A stretch of 64,000 nucleotides of DNA from JBMYRH01 sp049602155 (lineage in GTDB: Bacteria; Myxococcota_A; UBA9042; PHBI01; JBMYRH01): NCBI GenBank assembly GCA_049602155.1, contig JBMYRH010000005.1, forward strand, positions 62,001 through 126,000, written 5' to 3'. Under the pieces are notes generated by a model. That model made no database searches. It worked only from the letters and a program-made list of their open reading frames with translations, and had not been told where the DNA came from. Each line of letters starts with the position of its first letter. The stretch's first letter is position 1. Of this stretch, positions 1-8,767 are shown piece after piece. The translations under genes and the position numbers were made by a program.

Positions 1-982
1 GCATCCTGTCCTCAAATTCGGTGTCCATCGGCGGCCGATCTTCTCGGCCTTCGCTGTACCACTGGTAGGCGGCTTTGAGCGCATCACGCCACGGTGTCTG
101 GTCGATCGGCAGCGCTCGCCTCGCGCGCTCCGTGGAGAGGTGGAACTCTCCAAGGACACCCGAGATATCAAGGCTCTCGCCGAAGTAATAGGGTGCATCG
201 AACGGGGACGCCCCTGCGTCAAAGAGCGCCGCGCGAGGTACTGGCGCGACGGTCGCATCAACCCCGGCGATCTCCGCCAGTTCGGCGATGAGCTCACGCT
301 GGGTGATCGCCGCTTCCCACCCCACATTATAGGCCTGACCGGCAGCAGGGCCATGGGTCGCAGCGCAGCGGAGCGCGGCGGCGACATCGTGCACGTAGGC
401 GAACTGGAGCCGCGTCTCCCCCTCGTCGGGGAGCACGATGGGGCGATTGGCGAGGAGGCGATCCCAGAAGAAGCCGAGGCGCTCACCCGGGCTGTATGGG
501 CCAATGACGAATGACGGCCGAATGATGGTGGCCTCGAAGTGACCCGCGGCGTGGTGCTGCAGGAGCGCCTGCTCCGTCGTGATCTTGTGGACGCTGTAGG
601 TGTCGCCTCGGGTCGCGTACGGCGATGACTCAATGATCGGTGAGGCGACCTCGGCGCCGACCTCGTAGACCGCCGCTGAGCTCGTGAAGACGACGCGCTG
701 TGGAGGAGCCTTGAGGGCCTCAAGCATCGCCTCCACGTCCTCGGGTCGCGTCCCGGTCGGGTGCACGTATGCGTGCTCAAAGACGATGTCGAACTGTCGG
801 CCTCGGAGCGCGCGCCGGAGGGCGCGATAGTCTTGTCGGTCCGCCAGGAGGTGTTGGACTGACTCTCCGAAAGGGTTGTGGTGGCCGGTGTGGAGCAAGG
901 CGACGGTGTGTCCGTCTGCGAGCAAGCCTTCGACCAAGGCCCTGCCGATGAAGCGGGTGCCGCCGAGTACGAGTATGTTCAT
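1..982 (-). CDS. NAD-dependent epimerase/dehydratase (partial, 3' end beyond window)
   Basis: The reading frame is open from the ATG at 982 to the window edge (327 codons), so the stop lies outside. The N-terminus reads MNILVLGGTRFIGRALVEGL, a Rossmann GGTxFIG nucleotide-binding motif of the extended short-chain dehydrogenase fold. Further in are the VVFTSSAAVY catalytic-Ser region and a YxxxK-like pair (Y-SVHK). These features fit the extended SDR family of nucleotide-sugar epimerases and related reductases; the substrate cannot be told. The start overlaps the stop of the upstream M29 peptidase gene by four bases (ATGA), indicating translational coupling in one operon with the peptidase and the GT51 fusion. 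Confidence 0.85.
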   Translation of the reverse strand, partial: MNILVLGGTRFIGRALVEGLLADGHTVALLHTGHHNPFGESVQHLLADRQDYRALRRALRGRQFDIVFEHAYVHPTGTRPEDVEAMLEALKAPPQRVVFTSSAAVYEVGAEVASPIIESSPYATRGDTYSVHKITTEQALLQHHAAGHFEATIIRPSFVIGPYSPGERLGFFWDRLLANRPIVLPDEGETRLQFAYVHDVAAALRCAATHGPAAGQAYNVGWEAAITQRELIAELAEIAGVDATVAPVPRAALFDAGASPFDAPYYFGESLDISGVLGEFHLSTERARRALPIDQTPWRDALKAAYQWYSEGREDRPPMDTEFEDRM

Positions 983-2007
983 CCGAGCTGCCCTATATCC
1001 GAGAGGTCGACTGGTTGACCGTCGAGCCACATCGCGGGGTCTTCGACGATCAGGTCGATATGAATGCCCTCGCTGGTCGTGCCACCTAGGAAATCATTCG
1101 AGCCTATCCCGAGGTGCGCTGTCCCGATCGCCTTCTCGCTGACCGAGCCGAGTTGCTCACGCGGTGCGTTGGGGTTGGTGCCAAGCCCAAGCTCTCCGAC
1201 GGAGTGCCCGACAAGGATGGTCCAGTCGCTGTTTAGTACACGTGTCACGCGGCCACCAGACACGTGCGCAGTCCCGTGATGCTGGCCGTCATTGAAGACG
1301 ATTAGGCCCTCTGCGCTTGTCTCGACACACGCCGAGTAGATTTCACCACCCGGTAAATACACGACTGAGCCATCGGTGTGATTACACGACTCCGGCACCC
1401 ACGGGCGGTTCGCGACCGTGAGCGTGAGGTCGGTGCCGTGGGGGCAGGTTAGGCGGACTTGGTTGGTCGTGCCCATGCGTCGGCACAGCGCAGCGTTGCG
1501 GGCAGCGAGCGCCTCATAGTCGATCGCTAAGGCTGCCGCGTAGAGGCGTCGAACGGCACCACGAGAGTGCCCACCGCGCGCTCGCATCGGCCAGTCGACT
1601 AGGGCGGTCAATGCGCCCGCTTGGACCCGCCGGGCCAAGTTCTCATAGCCATGGCGGTGACCGTCGTTCCAGGCCTCTGCTGAGATCCCTTCTGGGCGGT
1701 GTACGTCGGGCGGCGGGCCGCAGGTCACGACCCGGTCAAAGTCACCCTGTGGGCCAGGCAGCCAATCATCGCCCAGCGCTTCGGCGCTACGGCCTGTGCA
1801 CCACTCGGAGCCCCGCTCAACCTCCGTCACCTCTGCCCCTCGCTCACGCATCCCTTGAGCGAGCGCACGAAACAAGCCTGCCTGGCCTTGATACCAGCGG
1901 ACGAGGACACGCTCGCCCTGCGAGGGTCGAAGACACGCGTCGACCAGGTAGCGGCCCAAGTCGGCCAACGTGGCCCCGGGAGAAGTATCGCTCAGGTTAT
2001 GTTCCAC
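979..2007 (-). CDS. M29-family (aminopeptidase T-like) metallopeptidase
   Basis: A 342-residue protein starting at a GTG one base after the stop of the GT51 gene. The C-terminal half carries the M29 pattern: a Glu in LPGGEIYSA, the VGELGLGTNPNA segment, SEKAIGTAHLGIGSN with its Glu and His, and TTSEGIHIDLIV supplying His and Asp. In family M29 these residues bind two metal ions in a broad-specificity aminopeptidase. The N-terminal half (VLVRWYQGQAGLFRALAQ) matches the alpha/beta region of the family. No signal peptide is seen, so it is probably cytosolic. The family call is fairly firm; the peptide substrate is unknown. Some M29-like proteins are not proven peptidases. Confidence 0.8.
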   Translation of the reverse strand: MEHNLSDTSPGATLADLGRYLVDACLRPSQGERVLVRWYQGQAGLFRALAQGMRERGAEVTEVERGSEWCTGRSAEALGDDWLPGPQGDFDRVVTCGPPPDVHRPEGISAEAWNDGHRHGYENLARRVQAGALTALVDWPMRARGGHSRGAVRRLYAAALAIDYEALAARNAALCRRMGTTNQVRLTCPHGTDLTLTVANRPWVPESCNHTDGSVVYLPGGEIYSACVETSAEGLIVFNDGQHHGTAHVSGGRVTRVLNSDWTILVGHSVGELGLGTNPNAPREQLGSVSEKAIGTAHLGIGSNDFLGGTTSEGIHIDLIVEDPAMWLDGQPVDLSDIGQLG

Positions 2008-2008
2008 A

Positions 2009-4843
2009 CTAAGGCACTGCCACGGGAGGCGACTCGATGGAAGGATCCACTACGTCTTCTTCGACAGTCTTTGAGCGGAAGAGGGGCGAGTAGGGGGCGG
2101 CTGCGAGAAATTCTGCCTCGCTCAGTTTTCTTCGATCCACCATGACGCGCATGATCCACCGCAGGTGTCGGCGCCACCGGTCGGTTACCTCGCCGCGGGT
2201 GTATTGATAATAGTACCGCTTGGGGTTGGGGATGATGGACGCTAGGAAGACCGACTCTAGCGCACTCAAGCCGCTCGGCTTTTTCCCGAAGTAGTGCCGT
2301 GCAGCGCGACGGATGCCATAGATCCCCGGGCCGAACTCGATCACGTTGAGGTACAGCTCCATGATCTGGGCCTTGCTGAGGTTACTCTCAAGCTGCCATG
2401 TGATGAAGAGCTCTTGGAGTTTTCGACTGATGGTCTTCTCGCGTGTCAGGAAGAGGTTCTTGACCAGCTGCTGACTGATCGTGGAGGCCCCTCGTACGAA
2501 GGCTCCCTTCTTGAGGTTCGTGATGATGGACTGCTTGATGGCAAAGGGGCTGAACCCCTCGTGCCTGAAGAAGCTGCCGTCCTCGGTCGTCGTGACGGCC
2601 TTGATCATGTACTTGCTGATCGCGCTTTTAGGCACCCATGACGGGGAGTCGGGGCCGATGAGCATCTCCACCTGTTTACCGTCAGCTTCACGGACTTGGT
2701 GCATGAAGGTGCCCTGCACCGCGTCAATATTGAGCCGCTCACCCATGTCCAAGACCTCGAACTGGTTGAGCTCCGGGTAAGCTTCGTAGGTGAGCGACTC
2801 CATGTCACTGGTGTCGAGAGAGAAGTCGAGCTGCCACGCGAAGGTGCCCTTCACTTTAAGGCCTGTCAGCAGTGGGATCAGCTGCGTAGGGATGGCATCG
2901 ACCACGTCTTGGGCGCGTGCGCGGTGGAGTCGAAAGACTCCGGAGAGCTTCGGAGCCGTGGCGTAGTCTTCAGCGTCGAGCTTCACCACGCTGCTGACTT
3001 CGCCAACCTTCAGCTTGCTCTGGCTCAAGGACAAGGTCTTGGCGCCCAAATCCAGCTGGGCTTCGAAGTCGAGGTTGAAGTCGATCCCCGCCAGAGGTTG
3101 CGTCGCGAGCGGACGGTAGTGAAATCCGAGATCGTCGACCGCCACCTTCCCGGCGATCCTGGCGACCTCTGTCGTGGGGGACCAGACCAGCGTCATGTCG
3201 GTCTTGTAGAGGCGGGTCGTGGGTGAGATTTGCAGGCTGGCGGGGAGAGCGTGGCGATACTTGGACAGACCGAGGCCATCGAGGCGCGCCCTGAGCTGGA
3301 CGCCCCCGCTCGTGCGCTGAACCTTGCCTGTGATGCGGTTCACATCATCGCCACCGCCGGCGACTTGGAAGGCAGCATCAAAGGTCAGGACGTCGTGCCC
3401 GAGGGAGAGGTCGAGGTCGAAGTTCTCGAAGCGCTCTTCAAGGGCCTGAGCCGTTGTGTCGGCTTCATCACGCCACGCGAAGTGACCACCGCGGACGCGA
3501 ACTTGTCGAAAGGGGACGGACTCGGCGAAGCGTATCGCCGTCGCGCTGACCCCTGCGATGCGTCGCTCGAGGTGTGAGAAGCCCCGCAAAAGGAACCCGC
3601 GGAAGCTGCGGCCGTCGCGGTCCGGCTTGCTGGCGACGAGACGATCGACCGCGCTCAGGGTCGCCTTCATCAACGGACCAAGCGCTTGGTCGTCATAGTC
3701 CTCTTGTCGGGGCTCACCACCACGCTTATTAGGCAGCAGGTCGCGGAAGTTGTGCCCTTCAGCGCGGCGGGCGAAGACGAAGCGAGGTCGATCGATGTCC
3801 ACGCGCCGTATCGTCTTCAAGAGCCGCGTCAGGGCGTAACCTCTGTCCTTGGCGGACAAGACTGCTTTTGCAGCTTCTATGGTGGCTTCGACGTCCGGCT
3901 CGACTGTGATGGAGCCGGTCTCAAGGGCAGGTTCATTGTTCGCTGCTTCCGCACCTTCAAGCGCCGCGTTACGGGACAGTGTGAGGCCCTCGAGGACCAA
4001 ATCGGAGCCATCCCAGGAGAGACCAGAGAGCCCAGCGACACGGTCGCGAAGCCCAAGCTCAATGCGCCTGTCAAACCGGACATCGAGCGGGACGCGGAGG
4101 GGGTCAAAGTCGCGCACAGGGGTCGTCCCCTTGATCACGAAGCCGTGACCTGGATCCAAGGTGCTGTCCTCAAACGCGAGGGTCCAGGAGAGGTTGTCGT
4201 CTTCACGCAGCAGGGCGGTGTTCCTCGCGTCGAAGGTCCCCCCCTTAAGGTACAACTCCGCGGGGATCCCAGCGGACTGAATACCCGGGTGGTTGAGTTG
4301 CACGTCGAGCGCCATCCCCTCCACTTGGAGTTCGGGCATGGTGCGGTCTATCCAAGCACCGAGACCACGCTGATCCTTGTCCCCGAGGGCTTTGGACTTC
4401 GAACCGGTGACCAGGCCTTTGAGGCGCTCGACGACGCCTGTCAGGTTGTGCGAACCGTCCGGCCTGAGCGTTGGACGCAGCACCGGTGAATTAAGGCGCG
4501 CCGAGAGCAGGCGCAGCTTGGCACGGGTCCAGAGGACCTCGACCTCCGCGTCAAGCGTGGGGACCTCAAGCAGGAGAGCATCACTCTTGGCAGCATCCTT
4601 TGATTGCGCTTTGAGGCCAACGATTGTGACCTGGCCGTCGAGGTTCCAGTCGAATCGCTCGATGGTGATCGAGAGGTCCAGGCTACGTTCAGCGCTGGAG
4701 ATGATTCGATATGCGCCGCGTTCGACGACGCCGGGCACTGCGACGGCCACGCCCAAGGCCAGGCCGACGAACAAAACGAGTCCGTAGCGAGCTGCTTTCA
4801 AGAACCTAAGGGGCGGGCGGTAAACAAGCGCCGTGGATGACAT
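2009..4843 (-). CDS. AsmA-like protein fused to GT51 peptidoglycan transglycosylase
   Basis: A 944-residue protein. One membrane segment (residues about 18-40, YGLVLFVGLALGVAVAVPG) is followed by roughly 650 residues resembling AsmA/DUF748-type beta-rich periplasmic proteins (LDLSITIERFDWNLDGQVTI and similar). The last 220 residues form a GT51 domain: TTEDGSFFRHEGF with catalytic Glu754, then GASTISQQLVKNLFL, RKLQELFITWQLE and IMELYLNVIEFGPGIYG. These are the conserved motifs of glycan-strand polymerases acting on lipid II. No transpeptidase domain follows, so it would act as a monofunctional glycosyltransferase tethered by a large periplasmic spacer. It is the first gene of a minus-strand unit with the M29 peptidase and the epimerase. 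Confidence 0.88.
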   Translation of the reverse strand: MSSTALVYRPPLRFLKAARYGLVLFVGLALGVAVAVPGVVERGAYRIISSAERSLDLSITIERFDWNLDGQVTIVGLKAQSKDAAKSDALLLEVPTLDAEVEVLWTRAKLRLLSARLNSPVLRPTLRPDGSHNLTGVVERLKGLVTGSKSKALGDKDQRGLGAWIDRTMPELQVEGMALDVQLNHPGIQSAGIPAELYLKGGTFDARNTALLREDDNLSWTLAFEDSTLDPGHGFVIKGTTPVRDFDPLRVPLDVRFDRRIELGLRDRVAGLSGLSWDGSDLVLEGLTLSRNAALEGAEAANNEPALETGSITVEPDVEATIEAAKAVLSAKDRGYALTRLLKTIRRVDIDRPRFVFARRAEGHNFRDLLPNKRGGEPRQEDYDDQALGPLMKATLSAVDRLVASKPDRDGRSFRGFLLRGFSHLERRIAGVSATAIRFAESVPFRQVRVRGGHFAWRDEADTTAQALEERFENFDLDLSLGHDVLTFDAAFQVAGGGDDVNRITGKVQRTSGGVQLRARLDGLGLSKYRHALPASLQISPTTRLYKTDMTLVWSPTTEVARIAGKVAVDDLGFHYRPLATQPLAGIDFNLDFEAQLDLGAKTLSLSQSKLKVGEVSSVVKLDAEDYATAPKLSGVFRLHRARAQDVVDAIPTQLIPLLTGLKVKGTFAWQLDFSLDTSDMESLTYEAYPELNQFEVLDMGERLNIDAVQGTFMHQVREADGKQVEMLIGPDSPSWVPKSAISKYMIKAVTTTEDGSFFRHEGFSPFAIKQSIITNLKKGAFVRGASTISQQLVKNLFLTREKTISRKLQELFITWQLESNLSKAQIMELYLNVIEFGPGIYGIRRAARHYFGKKPSGLSALESVFLASIIPNPKRYYYQYTRGEVTDRWRRHLRWIMRVMVDRRKLSEAEFLAAAPYSPLFRSKTVEEDVVDPSIESPPVAVP

Positions 4844-4902
4844 CCACAGTCACCATTTTAGCTAGCATGGGACCTAAATTCGGGCAAGTTAGCATACGTG
4901 GT

Positions 4903-4931
4903 GGCGCTCCTTACGAAGCAAGGCGAGCGCC
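4903..4931. other. Inverted repeat in divergent intergenic region
   Basis: The arms at 4903-4909 and 4925-4931 are perfect 7-base complements (GGCGCTC/GAGCGCC), with a further CTT/AAG pairing inside. It lies in the 167-base gap between the divergent GT51-fusion gene and the TM2-like gene and has no T tract, so it is not an intrinsic terminator. It could be an operator or a 5' UTR hairpin. Apart from this I see no convincing promoter in the gap. Confidence 0.3.
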
Positions 4932-5010
4932 GTGGGGGGAGACGCAATAACCGAGAGAGCCCGGCGGTTGACCTACTGTTCACCACTTCAACCGCTAGCC
5001 ATCCGGTGAT

Positions 5011-5883
5011 ATGGTCCGCTTAGACCCGTTCGATTCGAGAGTCATGTACCAAGCTCCTCCTCCAGCACCAATCCAATCAAAGCCCAAGACGACAGCCAGT
5101 CGGTTTGCGTGGGCTCCGGTTGTGGTGGGCTTGGGCGGGTTACTGGCTGGAGCCTCCACGGGAGGGCTGGCTTGGATCGCAGCTCCGGTGGGGTTGGCGA
5201 TAGCCGGAGGCAGCGGTTGGTGGCTCTTTGGCAAGCACAAGGCAGAACTCGTTGAGCAAGAAGAGCAGCGCTTCGAGCAGCTTGCGCTTACGTCATTTCG
5301 CCAGCATAGCGGGCCGACCATGACGAAGGAGCAGCTCGTCCGGGAGCACCGTCTCCATCCGGAGGAAGCCGAGGCCGTGCTCAACTGGCTTGTGACGCAT
5401 GATCTGTTGACTGCGAACTGGGATGATTATGACGGCCCGCTCGTCTACGAGCGCTCGGACGCAGCGGCAGGGCTTCCAATGCCAGAGGTTCGACCGGCGC
5501 CCCCTCGCCGGACGAAGGGCAAGAGGGGGCGAGTGGTTGTGCATCACCACCACGTGGCTCCCCCCAACCTCGCGATTGCGGAGTACAAGAACCCGAGCTT
5601 GGCCATGCTGCTCAGCTTCTTTTGGCCAGGCGTGGGGCAGATGTACGCCGGGAACGTGGGGCGCGGGATCGCGTGGATGTTTGGCACTTGGTTTGGATAC
5701 GCGATGTTGGTGATCCCTGGAGTGATCGCGCACATCATGAACGTCGTGAATGCCCGTGAGACCGCCGAGGAGACCAACCGTTACCTCGCGCAACATGGGC
5801 ATTTGCCCAACGGGACGACCCCCTCACATTTACCGCCGCCCCCGCCCCAAGGCTATCCGCCGCGGCGGCCGCCGGAATTATAG
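5011..5883 (+). CDS. Membrane protein with helix-turn-helix-like middle and TM2-like C-terminus
   Basis: A 290-residue protein of unknown function. After a Pro-rich N-terminus there are hydrophobic segments (about residues 32-72, ending GGSGWWLFGK). A helical domain around residues 95-145 (MTKEQLVREHRLHPEEAEAV, then LNWLVTHDLLTANWDDYDG) looks like a small winged-helix unit. An HHHH patch follows, and then a TM2-like pair of membrane segments (AMLLSFFWPGVGQMYAGN, GVIAHIMNVVNARETAEE). The tail is rich in proline. A second Met at 5044 is an alternative start. The NIF3 gene begins three bases after the stop, suggesting an operon. The sequence does not allow a specific role to be assigned. Confidence 0.7.
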   Translation: MVRLDPFDSRVMYQAPPPAPIQSKPKTTASRFAWAPVVVGLGGLLAGASTGGLAWIAAPVGLAIAGGSGWWLFGKHKAELVEQEEQRFEQLALTSFRQHSGPTMTKEQLVREHRLHPEEAEAVLNWLVTHDLLTANWDDYDGPLVYERSDAAAGLPMPEVRPAPPRRTKGKRGRVVVHHHHVAPPNLAIAEYKNPSLAMLLSFFWPGVGQMYAGNVGRGIAWMFGTWFGYAMLVIPGVIAHIMNVVNARETAEETNRYLAQHGHLPNGTTPSHLPPPPPQGYPPRRPPEL

Positions 5884-5886
5884 GCC

Positions 5887-6699
5887 ATGGCGTCGTTCAG
5901 TCTGCCCCGTGTGGTTGGCGCGATTGAAGAGATCGCGCCTCCTTCGTATGCGTCGAGCTGGGACAACGTAGGGCTGCTCATCGAGCCGCCCTCAGAGGCC
6001 AGCGTAGCGCGCATTATCCTGTGCATCGATCTCACGGAAGGGGTGCTGGATGAGGCGAAGGCCCAGAGGGCTGATCTCATCGTGGCGTACCATCCACCGA
6101 TCTTCGGCGGGTTGAAGCGGCTGACGCAGTCGGTGGCGCTTCACCGCTCTTTGATGCGGGCGATCGCGGAGGGCATCGCGATTTACTCGCCACATACCGC
6201 GCTCGATGCCGCAGAGGGCGGCGTCTGCGATTGGCTCGCTCAGGGGCTGGGAGCGTGGGAGCAAACGACCCCGCTTGAACCGAACGCTGAGAACGGCGCT
6301 GTCGGAGTGGGACGCCTCGTGTCGTTGGCGTCTCCGACATCGCTGGTCGAGATCGCGGCCTCCGTGAAGGCGCACCTTGGGCTCCAACACCTGCGCGTCG
6401 CTCGGCATGAGCGCCATCAAGGGCAGGGGGCAACGATACGGACGGTCGCGTTGTGCCCTGGGGCTGGTGGCGGTCTCTTTGAAGGGGTGCAGTCGGCGGA
6501 TCTCTTCTTGACCGGCGAGATGAGTCACCACGACATCCTTGCCAGGGTCGCCCAGGGGGCCTCGGTGATCTTGACCGATCATTCGCACTCGGAGCGGGGC
6601 TACCTGCCTGTGTTCCGCGAGCGCCTCGCATCGCTGCTCGGTGATGGGGTTGATATCAGTGTCTCTGTCGCCGATATCGAGCCTCTCGAAGTCCTCTGA
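5887..6699 (+). CDS. NIF3-family (GTP cyclohydrolase I type 2-like) protein
   Basis: A 270-residue protein with the hallmarks of the NIF3/YbgI family: SWDNVGLLIE near the N-terminus, LIVAYHPPIFGGLKRLT (metal-binding His), YSPHTALDAAEGGV, and the C-terminal GEMSHHDILA and DHSHSERGYLP motifs that complete the dinuclear metal site. Members form toroidal hexamers; the cellular role remains poorly defined and the GTP cyclohydrolase label is only by homology. The usual length is about 250-280 residues without insert, as here. It follows the TM2-like gene by three bases and precedes the DUF115 gene. Confidence 0.88.
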   Translation: MASFSLPRVVGAIEEIAPPSYASSWDNVGLLIEPPSEASVARIILCIDLTEGVLDEAKAQRADLIVAYHPPIFGGLKRLTQSVALHRSLMRAIAEGIAIYSPHTALDAAEGGVCDWLAQGLGAWEQTTPLEPNAENGAVGVGRLVSLASPTSLVEIAASVKAHLGLQHLRVARHERHQGQGATIRTVALCPGAGGGLFEGVQSADLFLTGEMSHHDILARVAQGASVILTDHSHSERGYLPVFRERLASLLGDGVDISVSVADIEPLEVL

Positions 6700-6793
6700 G
6701 TCGAAGGGGCGTGCGCCATTCCTGCAGTCCTTTTGGCTGACCTCGTGATACCGGCCTATGCTCCAAGCGTTCCGGCGGTGTGAGGAGAGTGTT

Positions 6794-8353
6794 GTGAGCG
6801 GGATACCCCACCTGATCCAGACGATGCAGATATTGGAGCAGTTGGCCGAAGCGGCTGACGAGATGGTCCAAGTTCAGCGCAATTTTGAGTTCGAGCGCAT
6901 CAAAGAGCTCGTGGAGAAGAACACGTCACTGAGGCCTCAGCTCGCTGCGGCGACTGCTCAACTGCGTGATTACCAGCCCCAGACCGAGGAAGAGCGAGAG
7001 CTCCTAGGGTTGTCGACGCACCTCCTCAAGCGGATCAGGGAGGGGGACCGAGTCTTCACAATTTGGCGCGGCAACCTTGAGATGATGCGTGCGCTTGGCT
7101 CCAAGATGGCGTCTCAAGCGGTCCAAAACATGGCCTCATTGGCCGCCTCACCGCCCTGGGATTTGCTTCGAGACCGCTTTCAGGGTGTCCCGGCCGTGGT
7201 CGTGGCGGCGGGGCCTTCGTTGGACAAGAACTTCCACCTCATTGAGCAGATCAAAGACAAAGCGCTCATCGTTACGATGAATCGCTGCGCCAGGGTCTTT
7301 CAGAAGGCCGGCATCGTCCCCCATCTGCTCTTGGCGACCGATGGCAGCACGATCTTGCCTGATACCCATCTCGCAGGGGTTGGCACAGACATACTCAAGA
7401 ACCTCCTCTGTCGCTTCTCGGTTCACCCAAAGATGCAGCACATCGAGCGAGAGCGGACCTTTCTGTTCAGCGATGGTTCATCTCATGAGCACGGTCTGTA
7501 TGAGCGCCTTGGCAAGGCGACATTGCCCATCGGGGGGGGCTCTGTGGCGCACTCGTGTTTTCAAGCGGCTTACCACCTCGGGTGTGACCCCATCGTCATC
7601 ATCGGTCAGGACTTGGCGTACTCGAACGATCGCATCTACTCCTCGTCAGATATCGACAGTGATGCCCGTCTCCTAACCACTGAGGATGGCAAGGTCGCCG
7701 CGATCACGGGAGGGCGCCTGACTGATGGCGGCGCCCGCGGTGATGGCGTGAGCACAGGGTTCAAGCTGCGCGATATCGAGGGTTGGGACGGCTCGATCGT
7801 CCAAACCAACCGAGGTTTCGCGCGTCACATCGAGTACTTTGAGGCGCTGATCGACCTCAACATGAGCGGCCGGACCATCATCAACGCGACAGAGGGCGGC
7901 GCGAACATTCGCGGGATGGCCAACATCCCATTTGCGGACGCGATCGCCGAGCATATGACGGAGACGCAGCCTGACTTCTTCACGACGATCCGTGAGATTC
8001 ATGAGGCCTACGAGCCTGATTTGAACGAGGCGGAGGTGAAGGCAGAGGTGCGAAAGTTATCTCAGGCGATGACGCGGCTGGAGAAGTTGGCGCGAGACTG
8101 TCGGAAGCTCGTGAAGAGCCCGCGACGCGATGCCAAGATGGTCAAGCGGGTGAAGAAGAACCATGTTCAGCTGCGCGCTGCGTACGAAGAGGTTGAGTTC
8201 TTGGTCCGGGACGTTTACTTCGGCATCAAGTCCAAGCGCGGCGTGCCAAGTGACCAATGGGCGCTTCTAGAGCAAGAGTTCGACTCCATTCAAAAGGCTA
8301 CAAAGGTCCTTCTTCCGGCCTGTAGAGAGGCGGTCGCTGGGCTAGGGAGCTAG
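6794..8353 (+). CDS. DUF115 / motility-associated-factor (Maf)-like glycosyltransferase
   Basis: I place the start at GTG 6794 (519 residues) because GAGGAGAG at 6782-6789 is well placed before it; ATG 6758 has no such site. The central region holds the DUF115 signatures VVVAAGPSLDKN, VTMNRCARVFQKAGIVPHLL, GGSVAHSCFQAAYHLGCDPI and GQDLAYSNDRIYSS. A long helical N-terminus and a charged helical C-terminus flank it. DUF115 includes Maf proteins, which put pseudaminic or legionaminic acid onto flagellin, and archaeal MptE pterin pyrophosphokinases. The pse operon near 42-47 kb makes a Maf-type sugar transferase the attractive reading (inference). No flagellin gene is visible. It converges on the MAPEG gene with a four-base overlap. 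Confidence 0.82.
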   Translation: MSGIPHLIQTMQILEQLAEAADEMVQVQRNFEFERIKELVEKNTSLRPQLAAATAQLRDYQPQTEEERELLGLSTHLLKRIREGDRVFTIWRGNLEMMRALGSKMASQAVQNMASLAASPPWDLLRDRFQGVPAVVVAAGPSLDKNFHLIEQIKDKALIVTMNRCARVFQKAGIVPHLLLATDGSTILPDTHLAGVGTDILKNLLCRFSVHPKMQHIERERTFLFSDGSSHEHGLYERLGKATLPIGGGSVAHSCFQAAYHLGCDPIVIIGQDLAYSNDRIYSSSDIDSDARLLTTEDGKVAAITGGRLTDGGARGDGVSTGFKLRDIEGWDGSIVQTNRGFARHIEYFEALIDLNMSGRTIINATEGGANIRGMANIPFADAIAEHMTETQPDFFTTIREIHEAYEPDLNEAEVKAEVRKLSQAMTRLEKLARDCRKLVKSPRRDAKMVKRVKKNHVQLRAAYEEVEFLVRDVYFGIKSKRGVPSDQWALLEQEFDSIQKATKVLLPACREAVAGLGS

Positions 8354-8751
8354 GGCAAGAAGGCCGTCAGGAGCGCGAACAAGGCGCCGATGGCGATCGC
8401 GTGCAAGACCGTCCTCCAAGGGACGAGGCCGATGATGTAGCTGAGGCTATGAGCGATCCGGCAGCCTGCGAACACCATGGACGCGATGGCGGTCGTCTCC
8501 GTGGAGCGGCCCGTCACATGGATGACGAGGATAAGCGCCGCGAAGGGGGCCAGGTTCTCGATCGCGGTGATGTGCGCGCGCTCGGTGCGCTGGATCCATG
8601 GTCCGAACTCGAAATGGGTGTGACGGTTGCCGACTGCCCATTCGCTGCCGCCAGGTGTCAGTCCACGACCGACTGCCAAGACGAGCGTGAGAGAGGCGCT
8701 CCAGATGGAGACGATGACTACGGTCCATAGCTCGACTGACAGCGGATCCAT
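8350..8751 (-). CDS. MAPEG-family membrane protein
   Basis: A 133-residue protein with four predicted membrane segments. The family pattern is present: FGPWIQRTERAHITAIENLAPFA, with the RxERAHxNxxEN-like signature, and IAHSLSYIIGLVPWR. MAPEG proteins include microsomal glutathione transferases and many bacterial proteins of unknown substrate. The 3' end overlaps that of the DUF115 gene tail to tail. Confidence 0.82.
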   Translation of the reverse strand: MDPLSVELWTVVIVSIWSASLTLVLAVGRGLTPGGSEWAVGNRHTHFEFGPWIQRTERAHITAIENLAPFAALILVIHVTGRSTETTAIASMVFAGCRIAHSLSYIIGLVPWRTVLHAIAIGALFALLTAFLP

Positions 8752-8767
8752 CTAAGACTCCATCGCG

